Positions 15,304 through 25,915 of a stretch of DNA of 64,000 nt are shown in pieces; within the stretch, counting starts at the first letter, position 1, and each line of letters begins with the position of its first letter. This DNA is from Verrucomicrobiota bacterium (GTDB lineage: Bacteria > Verrucomicrobiota > Verrucomicrobiia > Opitutales > Opitutaceae): the NCBI GenBank assembly GCA_028293545.1, contig JAQGOP010000046.1, forward strand, positions 1-64,000, given 5' to 3'. The notes beneath the pieces were generated by a model. The model was not told the origin of the DNA. It was given only the letters and a program-made list of their open reading frames with translations, and searched no databases. A program made the position numbers and the translations under genes.

Positions 15304-18300
15304 CTACGCGCGGGGAAATTTTCGCCGAAGGTAAGGGGCCGTTGGGCTGCGCTTGGTCCTCAGGAGGCCGGCGAGATTTCCCTGGTACATCATTTCGCCG
15401 CCGTCCGGTCCGCCCACCGGCCCGAGTTCGATCACGTAATCGGCTTCGGCGAGGAGATCGAGATGGTGCTCGATCACGACGACGGTGTGGCCTTGGTCGA
15501 CGAGCGAATGCAGCACCCGGATCAACTTTTCGCAGTCGCTGAGGTGCAAGCCGATCGTCGGCTCCTCGAGCAGGTAGAGATTGCGCGGCAGCGTTCCCCG
15601 GCTGCGTTCGCGATAGGTGGCCAAGCCGGAGGACAATTCGGTGACGAGCTTGAGGCGCTGGGCCTCGCCGCCGGAAAGGCTCGGCGAGCTCTGGCCAAGC
15701 GTGAGGTAGCCGAGGCCGCAATCGACCATGAGCTGGCAGACTTGGGAAAGTTTGGAGTGAAAATCAAAGAACACCGCGGCTTCCTCGAACGTGAGCTGGA
15801 GGACCTGCCCGATGGATTTTCCCTTCCACGTGAGGTCGGACAACTCCGCGCTATAACGCAGCCCGCGGCAGTCGTCGCAGGGCAGGTAGGTGTCGGGCAT
15901 GAACGCCATCTCGAGCTTCACGCGACCGGCGCCTTCGCAAGTCGGGCAGCGTCCGCCCGTGGTATTGAACGAAAAACGCGAAGCGGCGTATCCGCGGATC
16001 TTCGACTCCGGCAGCGAGGCGAAAAACTGCCGGATCAAATCGAAGATGCCGAGATAGGTGGCGGGCGTGGAGCGCGGCGTTTTCCCGATGGGCGACTGGT
16101 CCACTTCGATCACGGATCGGAAGGCATTGGCCCCGGTCAATGCACCGAACACCGGCGCATCGCCAGCGAAGCCGGTCGCTTTCATGAATTCCTTGCCGGT
16201 TAATTTTCCGGTGCGGGCCTTGATCGCATGCGCGACCGCGGGATGAAGGAGATCGCGGAAGAGCGTCGACTTCCCGGCGCCGCTGGGTCCGGCCACCATC
16301 ACGAGGCGACCGGGCGGGATCTGAAGATCAAAGCCCTTCAGGTTCCTAAAACGCACGTCGGTCAGCTCGAGCCAGGGCTCCTTCGAGCGCGGCGCCTCGA
16401 TCTTCCGATATTCGCCGCGCTGCGGGTGCTTGATTCCGTTTTCGAGGAAAAGCCCGGTGAGCGACCGCGCGTTCTGGCGAATTTCGGCGGGCGTGCCGTT
16501 GGCGAGGACTTCGCCGCCGTGAATGCCGGCGCCCGGGCCGAGGTCGATGATGCGGTCCGCGCGAGCCATCAATTCGTCGTCGTGCTCGACGACCAGCAGC
16601 GTGTTTCCCTTTTCGCGCAGGGTTTCGAGCGTTTCGATCAGCCGGTCGTTGTCCCGCGCATGCAGGCCGATGCTCGGTTCGTCGAGCACATAGAGGACGC
16701 CGGACAGGTTGGAACCAAGCTGGGCCGCGAGCCGGATGCGCTGGGCCTCGCCGCCGGAAAGGGTTTCCGTGGGCCGATCCAGCGAAAGGTAACCGAGGCC
16801 GACGTGGTCGAGGAATTTCAGGCGTTCCCGGATCTGGGGCACGATGTCCTGCGTGATGAGTTTGCCGCGCGCGTCGAGCTCGAGGGACTTGAGCGTGGCG
16901 AGCAATCGATCCGGCGTTTCCGCCAGCAGCGCCGGCAGCGAGATCGGTGGCTGCTTGCCGCGGAGGTGGAGTTTTACGGACCGGCCGATGCGATTGAGGC
17001 GCGCGCCGTGGCACTCGGGGCAGGGCACGCCGTCGACGGCGAGGTCGTCGCTGGAATCCAGTCCAAGCTGACGCAGGCGTTCCAGGTTCGCATCCGTTTC
17101 GTCGTCGTCGTCGGCCTCGAGCATCCATGGAAGAATCCGGCCGTGCCCGCGGCAGGCCGGACACCAGCCGCGTGGCGAGTTGAAGGAGAAATTCTTCGGG
17201 TCGAGCTCGGGGAACGACTCACCTGAGTCGATGTCGGTCCGCGTCGTCGAAAACCAGGAAAGGACTTCGCCCTGCGGCGTGATCAGGAAGCACGCGCCCT
17301 TGCCCAGCTTCAGCGCGCGGTCGAGGGCGGATGACGCGGTCGGCCGGAGGCTCGAGGCCTTGGGCGCGGAACGAGCGGCTTTCGGCTTCGTTTTGGCGCC
17401 CGCGGATTTTGGCTGGGCGCCAGGCGAACCCAGGTTCTTCAAGTCGGCGACGACAACTTCGATGTCGTGCTCCTTGTAGCGGTCGAGTTTTTGGAAAGCG
17501 TCGACGCGAGTGAGCTGCCCGTCGGCGCGCATCAACTCGTAACCCTGGTTTGCGATCCACGTCGCGATGGGCTGGTGGTGGCCTTTCCGTCCGCGGATCA
17601 AGGGCGCACAGAGGTACAGATGCCGGGCCCGGCGCGCTTTTGGCGTCGCGAGCACGCGGGTGAGGAGATTCTTGAGCGCACCCGGCGAGAGCGGTTCGAC
17701 GGCTTTGCCGGTGTCGGGGTGATGCTGCACGCCGAGCCGCGCGTAGAGCAGCCGGAGATATTGCGCCACCTCCGTGATCGTCGCGACGGTCGACTTGCGC
17801 GAACCGCGGGTCACGCGCTGCTCGATGGCTACCGTGGGAGGAATGCCGGTGAGCCGGTCCACGTCGGGACGAGGGAGTTGCTCGACGAATTGCCGCGCGT
17901 ACGGCGACATCGACTCCATGAATCGCCGCTGTCCCTCGGCAAACACGATGTCGAAGGCGAGCGTGGATTTGCCGGAGCCCGAGACTCCGGTGACGACCGT
18001 GAGCAGCCGGTGCGGGATCGAGAGCGAGAGATTTTTGAGATTATTTTCGCGCGCCCCGATGATGTGAAGGTCGCCCGATGCCAGCGGCAGTGGCTGCTGT
18101 TCCTTGCCGTCATCCTCGGCGGCGATCGAGTAGCGATCCCCGGCTTCCAGCGCGGCACGAAGGAAAGGCGAAGTGGGTGTGTCGGCGACCGCCACGGTTT
18201 CGGGCGGACCTTCGGCGACAATCCGGCCACCGCGACTGCCGGCATCGGGCCCGACTTCGAGGATCCAATCCGCGGATTTCAACACGTCCAAATTGTGCTC

Positions 18301-21018
18301 GATCACCACGATGCTGTGGCCGCGATCCACGAGCGCCTGCAGGACGGCGAGGAGGCGTTTCACGTCATGGCGGTGCAGGCCGGTGGTCGGTTCGTCCAAC
18401 AGGAGCAGCGCGCCCGACGGAGTGGCGCCGGCGCCCGCGCGAGCTTTGGACTTTTCCCCGCCGGTGAAACCCGAGAGGTAGCTCACGAGTTTGAGCCGTT
18501 GGGATTCGCCGCCGCTGAGCGTGTTCAGGGGCTGGCCGAGCGTGAGGTAGCCGAGGCCAACCGATTCCAGCGTGGAGAGGCGACTCCGGATCGAGGGGTG
18601 TTCGGCGAAGAGCGGCAGCGCGTCCGAGACGCTCGTCGCGAGCAGGTCGGCGACGGACTTGCCGTTCCACTGGATGGCGAGGACTTCGGGTTTGAAACGG
18701 CGGCCTTCGCACACGGGGCAGGGGACGAAGACATCGGAGAGAAATTGCATCTCGACGCGCTCGTAGCCGAGGCCCTGGCAATGGTCGCAACGGCCCTCGC
18801 CGCTGTTGAAGGAAAACGACGAGGCGCTGAAACCCGCTTCGCGTGCGGCTTCCGTGGTCGCGTAGAGTTCGCGGATCAGGTCCCACGCTTCGGTGTACAG
18901 GGCGGGGTTCGAGCGCGGAGTGCGGGAGAGCGGGGATTGGTCGACGAGCACGACTTCACTGAACAGTGCGTCGCTGCGAATTGCTTCGATGGTTGCGGCG
19001 TCCTCCGTCAGCTGGAGCCGCTGCATCATCAATCCCTGGTGAATGACATGGTCGAGCAGCGTCGATTTTCCCGAGCCGGAAACACCGCTCAGGCAGACGA
19101 AGCGATGCAGCGGCACGCGGAAGGAAAGATCGCGCACGTTGTGCTTGGACGCCTTCGTGAAATGCAGCGAAGGATGATCGCCCGGCACCGGGCGCCGCGT
19201 CGCGGGGGCGTCGAGAGTCTCGCGGCCCGAGAAATAGGCGCCGGTGATGCTCTGCGGCGAATGGAGGAGCGCGGGAATCGTGCCCTCGAACACAATGTGG
19301 CCGCCGCGTCCGCCGGGTTCCGGGCCGACTTCGATCACGTGGTCGGCCGCGCGAATCATCGCTTCGTCGTGCTCGACGACGACGACGGTGTTCCCGGTGT
19401 CCGTCAGCGAACGGATGATCGCGATCAGGCGGTCGATATCGCGCGGGTGCAGACCGACGCTGGGCTCATCGAGCACGAACAGGGTGTCGACGAGCGAGGT
19501 GCCGAGGCAGCTGGTGAGGTTGACGCGCTGGACTTCACCGCCGGAAAGGGTTTTCGACTGGCGGTCGAGTGTGAGGTAACCGAGTCCCACCTGCTCGAGG
19601 TAGCGCAGGCGCGTGACGATCGAATCGTAGGCCAGCTCGGATTGATGTTCGCTCGGCTTGGGGCGGGCGTCGGCGAGCGTGACCAGCAGGTCGCTGACCG
19701 GCAGCTGGTAAAGTTCAGGCAGCGTTCGGTTGCGCCATTTCCAGCACAACGCTTCCGGTTGAAGCCGCTGCCCGCCGCACGCGGGGCAGGGATTGTAGGT
19801 GCGATAGCGCGCGAGGAAAACCCGCACGTGCATCTTGTAGGTGTTCTTCTCGAGCCAGCGAAAAAATCCCTTCACGCCGTACCAGTACTTGGGCCACGGC
19901 TTGCCGTTTTCTTCGCCGTAGCCGGGCTCGCCGTCGATGATGAAGTCCTGCTGCTCGCGCGTCAGCGAGGCGAACGGGACATTCGTGGGGATTCTCCTTT
20001 TCCGGGTGAAAACCAAGAGGTCCTTCTTCGACTCGCCGTAAATTTCGCTCTCCCAGCATTTGATCGCGCCGTCGTCGATCGAGAGCGACTGGTCCGGGAC
20101 GGCGAGGCGGAAGTCGATGTCGATGACCCGGCCGAAACCGCGGCATTTGGGACAGGCGCCAAGCGGCGAATTGAACGAGAAAAGGGCGGGGGTCGCGGCG
20201 CGAAACGTGCGACCGGTCTTCGGCGAATGCAGCCCGCGGGAAAAATGCCCGATCTCTGCGAACTGCGGCGTCGAAAAGATCCGCACCTGGCCCTGGCCAA
20301 AGTGCATGGACGTTTCGACCGATTCGAAAAAGCGCGACTTTTCCTCGAGGCCCAGCGCCACGCGGTCCTGCGCGACGAACAGGTGCGACGCGCCCGTGAG
20401 CGGCTTGAAATCGTTGAGCAGGTCGTCGACGCGATGCGCCGTGAGCGCCGGCCCTTCGCCGGGAACGAGGACGCGCACGTAGGACTGGCCCTTGAGGTTC
20501 TGGAGGATCTCCGGCCAGGTGAGGTTCTCGGGTTTCGAAACCTTGAAGCCGACGACGACGGTCTGGCCGATGCAGGCGGGGAAAATCTTATCCCAGATCC
20601 CGGCGGGCGTGTGGTCCTCCACCTTTTCGCCGGTTGTCGGGTCGAAGCACTCGGCGGCGTGGCTGAACCACACTTTGAAGAAGTCAGTCAGCTCGGTCAT
20701 CGTCCCGACCGTCGAGCGCGAGGTTTTGACCGTGTTGGTCTGCTCGATCGCGATGGAGGGCCGGATGTTTTCGATCGAGTCGACCTTGGGTTTGTCGAGC
20801 AGGTCGAGGAACTGGCGGGTATAGGCGCTGAAGGTTTCGACGTACCGGCGCTGGCCTTCGGCGTGGAGGGTGTCGAAGACGAGCGAGGATTTTCCCGCGC
20901 CGCTCAATCCGGTCACGACAACGTACTTGCCCAGGGGAAGATCGAGATCGAAACCCTTGAGATTATTTTGGCGCACGCCGCGAAGGCGGATGGATTCTGC
21001 GGGACTGGTTTTGGCCAC
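15304..21018 (-). CDS. uvrA: Double-length excinuclease ABC subunit UvrA
   Basis: 1904 residues, twice the usual 940-970. The protein is a head-to-tail tandem of two UvrA units with four ABC modules. Walker A motifs are GLSGAGKSS (37-45), GVSGSGKST (about 648), GVSGSGKST (about 1014) and GPSGAGKST (about 1581). Signatures are [27 protein letters not shown] and LSGGEAQRL. Each module carries CxxC zinc-finger pairs (for example [32 protein letters not shown]). UvrA dimers recognise bulky DNA lesions and load UvrB; here one chain could mimic the dimer. An Ala/Lys-rich low-complexity insert lies near residue 1230. Chlamydial UvrA is also double length. A TGTATATACA palindrome lies about 115 bp upstream, possibly in the promoter; it is not a full LexA box. 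Confidence 0.96.
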   Translation of the reverse strand: MAKTSPAESIRLRGVRQNNLKGFDLDLPLGKYVVVTGLSGAGKSSLVFDTLHAEGQRRYVETFSAYTRQFLDLLDKPKVDSIENIRPSIAIEQTNTVKTSRSTVGTMTELTDFFKVWFSHAAECFDPTTGEKVEDHTPAGIWDKIFPACIGQTVVVGFKVSKPENLTWPEILQNLKGQSYVRVLVPGEGPALTAHRVDDLLNDFKPLTGASHLFVAQDRVALGLEEKSRFFESVETSMHFGQGQVRIFSTPQFAEIGHFSRGLHSPKTGRTFRAATPALFSFNSPLGACPKCRGFGRVIDIDFRLAVPDQSLSIDDGAIKCWESEIYGESKKDLLVFTRKRRIPTNVPFASLTREQQDFIIDGEPGYGEENGKPWPKYWYGVKGFFRWLEKNTYKMHVRVFLARYRTYNPCPACGGQRLQPEALCWKWRNRTLPELYQLPVSDLLVTLADARPKPSEHQSELAYDSIVTRLRYLEQVGLGYLTLDRQSKTLSGGEVQRVNLTSCLGTSLVDTLFVLDEPSVGLHPRDIDRLIAIIRSLTDTGNTVVVVEHDEAMIRAADHVIEVGPEPGGRGGHIVFEGTIPALLHSPQSITGAYFSGRETLDAPATRRPVPGDHPSLHFTKASKHNVRDLSFRVPLHRFVCLSGVSGSGKSTLLDHVIHQGLMMQRLQLTEDAATIEAIRSDALFSEVVLVDQSPLSRTPRSNPALYTEAWDLIRELYATTEAAREAGFSASSFSFNSGEGRCDHCQGLGYERVEMQFLSDVFVPCPVCEGRRFKPEVLAIQWNGKSVADLLATSVSDALPLFAEHPSIRSRLSTLESVGLGYLTLGQPLNTLSGGESQRLKLVSYLSGFTGGEKSKARAGAGATPSGALLLLDEPTTGLHRHDVKRLLAVLQALVDRGHSIVVIEHNLDVLKSADWILEVGPDAGSRGGRIVAEGPPETVAVADTPTSPFLRAALEAGDRYSIAAEDDGKEQQPLPLASGDLHIIGARENNLKNLSLSIPHRLLTVVTGVSGSGKSTLAFDIVFAEGQRRFMESMSPYARQFVEQLPRPDVDRLTGIPPTVAIEQRVTRGSRKSTVATITEVAQYLRLLYARLGVQHHPDTGKAVEPLSPGALKNLLTRVLATPKARRARHLYLCAPLIRGRKGHHQPIATWIANQGYELMRADGQLTRVDAFQKLDRYKEHDIEVVVADLKNLGSPGAQPKSAGAKTKPKAARSAPKASSLRPTASSALDRALKLGKGACFLITPQGEVLSWFSTTRTDIDSGESFPELDPKNFSFNSPRGWCPACRGHGRILPWMLEADDDDETDANLERLRQLGLDSSDDLAVDGVPCPECHGARLNRIGRSVKLHLRGKQPPISLPALLAETPDRLLATLKSLELDARGKLITQDIVPQIRERLKFLDHVGLGYLSLDRPTETLSGGEAQRIRLAAQLGSNLSGVLYVLDEPSIGLHARDNDRLIETLETLREKGNTLLVVEHDDELMARADRIIDLGPGAGIHGGEVLANGTPAEIRQNARSLTGLFLENGIKHPQRGEYRKIEAPRSKEPWLELTDVRFRNLKGFDLQIPPGRLVMVAGPSGAGKSTLFRDLLHPAVAHAIKARTGKLTGKEFMKATGFAGDAPVFGALTGANAFRSVIEVDQSPIGKTPRSTPATYLGIFDLIRQFFASLPESKIRGYAASRFSFNTTGGRCPTCEGAGRVKLEMAFMPDTYLPCDDCRGLRYSAELSDLTWKGKSIGQVLQLTFEEAAVFFDFHSKLSQVCQLMVDCGLGYLTLGQSSPSLSGGEAQRLKLVTELSSGLATYRERSRGTLPRNLYLLEEPTIGLHLSDCEKLIRVLHSLVDQGHTVVVIEHHLDLLAEADYVIELGPVGGPDGGEMMYQGNLAGLLRTKRSPTAPYLRRKFPRA

Positions 21019-21173
21019 GGAAAGGGGGACACAGATGAAGCGAAGTCAGCGAAACTCAACCGCGAGGTGCAAATTCCCGGGGGAGCGCCGGTTTCCGGCG
21101 GGCTCAGGCGGCGCCGCCGGCAAAACCGGCCCGTGTATATACAGTGAGCCAGGCAAGCGGTCCGAAACCGGTG

Positions 21174-21938
21174 CTACTTGGCCAAGGTCAGCTTCGCGCC
21201 GGCGGTGTTGATCGCGCGGGCGACAGCGGTCGTGGGGCGCGTGTCGGTCACGATCGTAAAGCGCGCGTCGAACGGAGTCGTGAGGCTGAGCGCCTTGCGG
21301 CCGAATTTGGAATTATCCAGCGCGAAGATCGTGCGCTCCGAGGCGGTGATCATCTTTCTCTGCGCCGCGACGATCAGGGCGTTGTGGTTCCAGATCCCAT
21401 TTTCCGTGATGCCGGCGCCGCCGAGGATCGCGAGGTCGGCATGCACCTGGCCGAATGATTCCTCGCACATCGGGCCGAGCAGGACGCCCAAGCGGCTGTA
21501 AATGCTCCCGCCCGTCACGATGGTTTCCGCGCTGCCCACTTCGCTGAACAGGCTGGCGATGGGAAGGGAGTTCGTGATGACCTGGAGGCGTTTGTCCGCG
21601 AGCAGGCGCGCGACCGCGTACGTCGTGCTGCCGCCGTCGAGGATGACGGTCATCCCGGGCTGGACCTGCGCGGCGACAAGGCCCGCGATGGCGAATTTTT
21701 CGTCGGGGTGACGCTGGTTGCGGGCGATGAAATCATATTCCTGCGCCACGGCGTCGGTTTCCACGAGCGATGCGCCCCCATGATGACGACGCACCACGCC
21801 GCGTTCCTCCAGCTGGTCGAGGGCGCGTCGCACCGTGGAGAGCGAGCCGCCGAACCGCGAAGCCAGCGTGTGGAGGTCGGCGTAGTTGTGCTCGCGTATG
21901 AACCGTTCGATCGAATCGGTGCGCTGTTTGCTGGTCAT
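21174..21938 (-). CDS. DeoR/GlpR-family transcriptional regulator
   Basis: 254 residues with an N-terminal winged helix (DLHTLASRFGGSLSTVRRALDQLEERGVVRRHHGG, the classic DeoR recognition region) and a C-terminal phosphosugar-sensing domain (LDGGSTTYAVARLL, VITNSLPIASLF, ILGGAGITENG, ALDNSKFGRKA). Such proteins usually repress sugar catabolism genes and are released by a sugar phosphate. Its start overlaps the stop of the upstream glycosyltransferase by 4 nt (ATGA), so the two are translated together. The target is not apparent; no sugar catabolic operon adjoins. Confidence 0.93.
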   Translation of the reverse strand: MTSKQRTDSIERFIREHNYADLHTLASRFGGSLSTVRRALDQLEERGVVRRHHGGASLVETDAVAQEYDFIARNQRHPDEKFAIAGLVAAQVQPGMTVILDGGSTTYAVARLLADKRLQVITNSLPIASLFSEVGSAETIVTGGSIYSRLGVLLGPMCEESFGQVHADLAILGGAGITENGIWNHNALIVAAQRKMITASERTIFALDNSKFGRKALSLTTPFDARFTIVTDTRPTTAVARAINTAGAKLTLAK

Positions 21939-23029
21939 GGCTTCGAGGCAGGCTGGGCCAGCCGCGCAAAGAGGTCGAGATAGGCTTGGAACTGGCGCGC
22001 CGCATCAAAATTACGCCGCGCGTACTCGCGGGCCGGGGCGGCGCACGCCTGCCGCAACGCCGGGTCGGCGAGCAGGGGCGCGAGCCGGGCGAGGAAGCCG
22101 GCGCGGTCACCCTGCGGCACGATCCAGCCGGTCTTGTCGGGGATAAAACATTCGCCGATGCCCTGGGCATCGTAAACGACGGCCGGCAATCCGGCGGCCT
22201 GGGCCTCGATCAGGAAATTGGAAAGCGATTCGCTGGTCGACGCGTGGACCGCGATGTCGGCGGCGCGGTACAGGGGCGAGGGATCGCGGTGAAAACCGAG
22301 GAATTTCACCCGCGCCCCCAGGTCGTGGTCGGCGACGAGGTATTCGCAGGCCGCGCGGCTTGGGCCATCGCCGGCGAGCCAGAGCTGCCAGTCGGCCTCG
22401 CGGGGCAGGGCGGCGGCGATCTCGACCAGCTCGCGCTGGTTTTTTTCGGGGCGAAACATCGCGACGCAGAGCAGGACCACGGTGGCGGCGGTTGCTCCCT
22501 GGGCCTGGCGCAAGGCGTCGTTTCGCACGGCGGACAAATCCGGCGGAAAAACCAGCGAGTTATGAATCACCGAGATCTTGTCCGCGCTGACGTCGTGCTG
22601 CTCGACCAGGTTCCTCCGGGCCTCGCGGCTGTTCGCGACGACATGCCGGACCCTTTGGAGCGAACGGCGAAAGAGCGCGGGGAGAGGTTTCCCCGTGCGC
22701 ATGGTGGCGATGACGGCGGTGGCCGGGAGCGCGTGCTGGAGCGCGCCCGCGCGGCTGTTCGCTATTCTTCCCATGCACAATACGATGTCCGGTTTGAGGC
22801 GGCGAGCGGTGCGCACGAGATCGGGTGCGAACCAATCGAGCCCGACGTCGAAGGGTTGAACCGCGCGCAGGTCGACGTTTTTTTCCACGGTGCCGGCGAG
22901 GGCGCCGCCGGGGCGGAAGGTCAGCAGGGTGGTCGCATGGCCAGCGTGGGCCATGGCGTTGGCGAGGAGGACGGATTGGCGCTCGGTCCCGCCGCTGCGC
23001 AGGTAGTCTTGGACGATGAGGATTTTCAT
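21935..23029 (-). CDS. Family 4 glycosyltransferase
   Basis: 364-residue GT-B retaining glycosyltransferase. The N-terminal domain starts ILIVQDYLRSGGTERQS, typical of GT4 donors' partner domain. The C-terminal donor-binding domain has FRPEKNQRELVEIA and the E-x7-E motif in SESLSNFLIEAQAAGLPAVV. Likely adds a sugar to a lipid-linked or surface glycan at the inner membrane face. Translationally coupled to the DeoR regulator. Acceptor and donor unknown. Confidence 0.9.
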   Translation of the reverse strand: MKILIVQDYLRSGGTERQSVLLANAMAHAGHATTLLTFRPGGALAGTVEKNVDLRAVQPFDVGLDWFAPDLVRTARRLKPDIVLCMGRIANSRAGALQHALPATAVIATMRTGKPLPALFRRSLQRVRHVVANSREARRNLVEQHDVSADKISVIHNSLVFPPDLSAVRNDALRQAQGATAATVVLLCVAMFRPEKNQRELVEIAAALPREADWQLWLAGDGPSRAACEYLVADHDLGARVKFLGFHRDPSPLYRAADIAVHASTSESLSNFLIEAQAAGLPAVVYDAQGIGECFIPDKTGWIVPQGDRAGFLARLAPLLADPALRQACAAPAREYARRNFDAARQFQAYLDLFARLAQPASKP

Positions 23030-23047
23030 TGCTCGCGCCGGGTGGGC

Positions 23048-23078
23048 ATCGAAGGTTGCGAGGTCACGAACCTTCGAT
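23048..23078. promoter_or_regulatory. 10-bp inverted repeat in a divergent promoter region
   Basis: ATCGAAGGTT (23048-23057) is mirrored by AACCTTCGAT (23069-23078) with an 11-nt spacer, only 7 bp before the start of the YvlD-like gene. It could be an operator or a leader hairpin. Confidence 0.4.
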
Positions 23079-23085
23079 CCTCATC

Positions 23086-23484
23086 ATGCGCTTACTCATC
23101 CGCTGGCTGGTGCTGGCAATTGGTGTGACTCTCGCCACGAAACTGGTGCCGGGGATCAAATGCGCCGACGGCACGACGCTGTTCGCAGTGGTGGTGCTGC
23201 TGAGCCTGTTCAATGTCATCCTCAAGCCGCTGCTGCTGTTGTTCACGCTCCCGTTCATCATCCTGACCATGGGACTCGGGGTGGTGCTGATCAATGCCTT
23301 GTTGATTTATTGGGTCGGCAAGTTGGTCGACGGTTTCCAAGTCGCGAGCTTCTGGGCCGCGGTCTGGGGCGCAATCATCGTGAGCATCACGAGCCTCATC
23401 GCAAATGCCCTGATCCGCAGCCCGGCGAAAACGACTGCCACACCGCCGAGGAAGAAGGCTGACCGGGACGTGATCGATATTTAG
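23086..23484 (+). CDS. YvlD/phage-holin-IV-like four-helix membrane protein
   Basis: 132 residues, mostly membrane. About four hydrophobic helices are visible (LLIRWLVLAIGVTLATKLV, TTLFAVVVLLSLFNVILKPL, LLLFTLPFIILTMGLGVVLI, FWAAVWGAIIVSITSLI) with the family signature N-x-x-L-K-P-x-L followed by T-L-P. The charged tail is cytoplasmic. The family is annotated as phage holin family IV but is chromosomal and of unknown function in most bacteria. ATG 23086 is chosen over the track's 23029. Confidence 0.82.
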   Translation: MRLLIRWLVLAIGVTLATKLVPGIKCADGTTLFAVVVLLSLFNVILKPLLLLFTLPFIILTMGLGVVLINALLIYWVGKLVDGFQVASFWAAVWGAIIVSITSLIANALIRSPAKTTATPPRKKADRDVIDI

Positions 23485-23627
23485 CGGCGGGCGTTCGCGA
23501 CCGGCGTTCCTGGTTAAAAAGAGAGTTTGTTGAGGATCGGGAAGCAACGAGCGGGCGACGTTTTAGAATCCGTTTGACGGTCGGGACGGCGAGGGCGACG
23601 GTCTGGGCCAAACCACCTTATTTCACC

Positions 23628-25025
23628 ATGGCTGAATCCCTTGAATACGACCTGATTGTAATTGGCGGCGGACCTGCGGGATACGCCGGGGCGATCCGCG
23701 CGGGCCAGCTCGGCAAGCGCGTCGCCTGCGTTGAAATGGAGCGCGCCGGCGGCACCTGCCTGAACTGGGGCTGCATTCCCACGAAGGCGCTGCTGAAGAG
23801 CGCGGAGCTTTACCAGAAGATCAAGAAATCAGAGACGTTCGGCATTTCGGTGAAGGATGTTTCGTTCGATTTCGCGAAGGTGATGGAACGCTCGCGGGGC
23901 GTGGCGGCGCAGATGGCGAAGGGCGTCGAGTTTCTCTTCAAGAAGAACAAGGTCGATTACTTCGTCGGCCGCGGGCAGGTCACGGTTCCCGGCATGGTTG
24001 AAATCACGGAGGGCGAGCACAAAGGGAAATTTCTCCGCGCGAAGAACATCATGATCGCGACCGGCTGCAAAATGCGCCGGATCCCGGATCTCGCGGTGGA
24101 CGGGGTGCGCGTCATGACCTCGCGCGAGGCCCTGGCAACGAAGACACTGCCAAAATCAATCGTGATCGTCGGCGCCGGTGCGATCGGCGTCGAGTTCGCT
24201 TACTTTTTCAACGCGTTTGGCGCGAAGGTGACGCTCGTCGAAATGCTGCCGCAGATTTTGCCGGTGGAGGATGAGGAGGTGGCGAAGACGCTGCATCGTT
24301 CATTCGAGAAGCAGGGCATCGCGATCCATGTAGCGACGAAGTGTGAGAATTTCCGCGTCGAGAAAAACTCGGTGAAACTGAACCTGGTGAAGGACGGCAA
24401 GACCGAGGAGATCGAGGCCGAGACGGTGCTGTCCGCGATTGGCGTGGTGGCGAACCTCGAAGGCGTGCTTTCGCCAAAGGTGAAGCTCGAGCTCGACCGC
24501 AATTACGTGAAGGTCGGCGACGATTACCAATCGAGCGTGAAGGGAATCTACGCCGCGGGTGACATCATCGGGCCGCCGTGGCTGGCGCACGTGGCGACGT
24601 TTGAGGCGGTCAACGCGGTTAACGGCATGTTCGGCCACAGCAAGCCCCATCGGGTGAAAAATTTCCCCGGCTGCACTTATTGCCAGCCGCAGGTTTCAAG
24701 CACGGGCTTGACCGAGAAAGCGGCGAAGGAAAAGGGGCTCGCCTACAAGGTCGGCAAATTTCCCTTCACGGCCTCGGGCAAGGCGGTCGCCTCGGCGGAA
24801 TCGGAAGGCTTTGTCAAAGTGATCAGCGATGCGAAAACCGGCGAAATTTACGGCGCACACATCATCGGCTCGGAAGCGACCGAGCTGATCGCGGAGTATG
24901 GGTTGGCGATGGACCTGGAGGCGACAATCGAAGACGTCCACCACACGATCCACGCTCATCCGACGTTGAGCGAAGCGGTGATGGAAGCCGCGGCGGCGAC
25001 GACGGGCGAAGCGATTCATATCTGA
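23628..25025 (+). CDS. lpdA: Dihydrolipoyl dehydrogenase (E3)
   Basis: 465-residue FAD-dependent disulfide reductase that reoxidises the lipoyl groups of 2-oxoacid dehydrogenase and glycine cleavage complexes. It shows FAD loop IVIGGGPAGYAGAI, redox-active pair GGTCLNWGCIPTK, NAD loop IVIVGAGAIGVEFA, FAD-binding YAAGDIIG, and the C-terminal active-site His-Glu in HAHPTLSEAV. The start is ATG 23628; the track extends to 23574 without support. No E1 or E2 gene adjoins. Confidence 0.94.
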   Translation: MAESLEYDLIVIGGGPAGYAGAIRAGQLGKRVACVEMERAGGTCLNWGCIPTKALLKSAELYQKIKKSETFGISVKDVSFDFAKVMERSRGVAAQMAKGVEFLFKKNKVDYFVGRGQVTVPGMVEITEGEHKGKFLRAKNIMIATGCKMRRIPDLAVDGVRVMTSREALATKTLPKSIVIVGAGAIGVEFAYFFNAFGAKVTLVEMLPQILPVEDEEVAKTLHRSFEKQGIAIHVATKCENFRVEKNSVKLNLVKDGKTEEIEAETVLSAIGVVANLEGVLSPKVKLELDRNYVKVGDDYQSSVKGIYAAGDIIGPPWLAHVATFEAVNAVNGMFGHSKPHRVKNFPGCTYCQPQVSSTGLTEKAAKEKGLAYKVGKFPFTASGKAVASAESEGFVKVISDAKTGEIYGAHIIGSEATELIAEYGLAMDLEATIEDVHHTIHAHPTLSEAVMEAAAATTGEAIHI

Positions 25026-25091
25026 CCGCGCCGGTCGCGGCAGTCTTTGCACTCGACAGTCGCGGCGTCGGCATGGATTTTCCGGCGTCAT

Positions 25092-25166
25092 TGCGAGCGT
25101 AGCACAATGGATAGTGTAGTGGCCTCCGAAGCCATTGATCTGGGTTCGATTCCCAGCGCTCGCACC
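25092..25166 (+). tRNA. tRNA-Arg (anticodon CCG)
   Basis: A full cloverleaf with 7-bp acceptor stem GCGAGCG/CGCTCGC, anticodon loop CTCCGAA giving CCG, T-arm GGGTTCGATTCCC, discriminator A and encoded CCA. The degraded recombinase downstream suggests this gene has served as an integration target. Confidence 0.93.
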
Positions 25167-25455
25167 ACCTTGGAGAAAGTACGAACAGATCCGCTCAGAT
25201 CGGACGTTTTTTCTAGGTGATTCGGGATCAGGCACTTCGAAAATGAAGGCCTCCGATCTGAAGCCGAGGTTTTTGTATTAGTCGAACTTCGTTCCGCGTA
25301 TTTTACGCGATGAACGTCTGGTCGAACACTCGAGATCGGATGCCGGAGCGGCGCATCCGCTTGCGATTCGGCGCGGCAAAATCACCGTTCCGCTACGCGA
25401 AAATAACCTGGGTCGAGGCCTCTTGGATCGCCCTCCGAAACCAACGGAGCCCTCC

Positions 25456-25672
25456 ATGTCCGAAGCCAACCCATCTCTCTCCAAGCCCCGCCCGGGTCAA
25501 TCCCGGTCGCCATTTACACCCGCGTTTCCACCCAGGGCCAAGTGGGCGGACGCTTTGATTCCTGCGACAGCCAAGCCGCAATCTGCCGAGACTTCATTGC
25601 CAAGCGCGCCCAGCTGGGCTGGCACGAAATCGCCTGCTACCGCGACGAAGCCTTTTCCGGCAGCACCATGAA
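25456..25672 (+). pseudogene. Serine recombinase/resolvase remnant
   Basis: The N-terminal catalytic region of a serine recombinase is legible: VAIYTRVSTQGQ, with the nucleophile Ser in RVST, then DSCDSQAAICRDFIAKRAQL and YRDEAFSGSTM. The likely start (ATG 25456, MSEANPSLSKPRPGQ) is in another frame. Adding one base near 25499 would restore a continuous MSEANPSLSKPRPGQIPVAI reading, so a 1-nt deletion has inactivated the gene. Homology stops at about residue 75, where it runs into unrelated sequence; the rest of the catalytic domain and all DNA-binding parts are gone. Confidence 0.8.
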
Positions 25673-25915
25673 GTTCCTCCGGCAAAAGCACCCCACGGCC
25701 GCCGGGGAAATTTTGAGCCCCTTCCGGGCAAACGTCGCGGCAATCAAGTCATAGCTCATGAACTTCGCCCGCTGCAAAAGCAGCACGTCCCGGTACGGCC
25801 CCAGGATCCCGCCCGTGTGCTCGGCGGGGTCGTAACGCGTAGCGTCGTCCATCAGCCGCCGGTGCATCTCCGCCGCGGAAGTGCTGGCTGACTTTCCGAA
25901 TCCGAAAAGCGACAC
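25637..25915 (-). pseudogene. Truncated small protein from the same mobile element
   Basis: This frame reads from GTG 25915 and gives a plausible protein (MSLFGFGKSASTSAAEMHRR and onward) with a helix-turn-helix-like segment SYDLIAATFARKGLKISPAAV. That pattern is seen in small regulatory or mobilisation proteins of mobile elements. Natural sequence seems to end near CFCRR (about 25673), after which the frame simply reads the recombinase remnant antisense. So the 3' end is lost at the recombinase junction. Function not recognised. Confidence 0.4.

Noticed and set aside
21134-21143. TGTATATACA upstream of uvrA as a LexA/SOS box
   Set aside because: Only one half resembles the E. coli CTGT-N8-ACAG box and the second half is missing at the right spacing; it may simply be a promoter -10 region.
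17467-21147. 1226-residue plus-strand ORF
   Set aside because: It is the antisense shadow of uvrA, with low-complexity charged composition and no motifs; long shadows are expected at this GC content.
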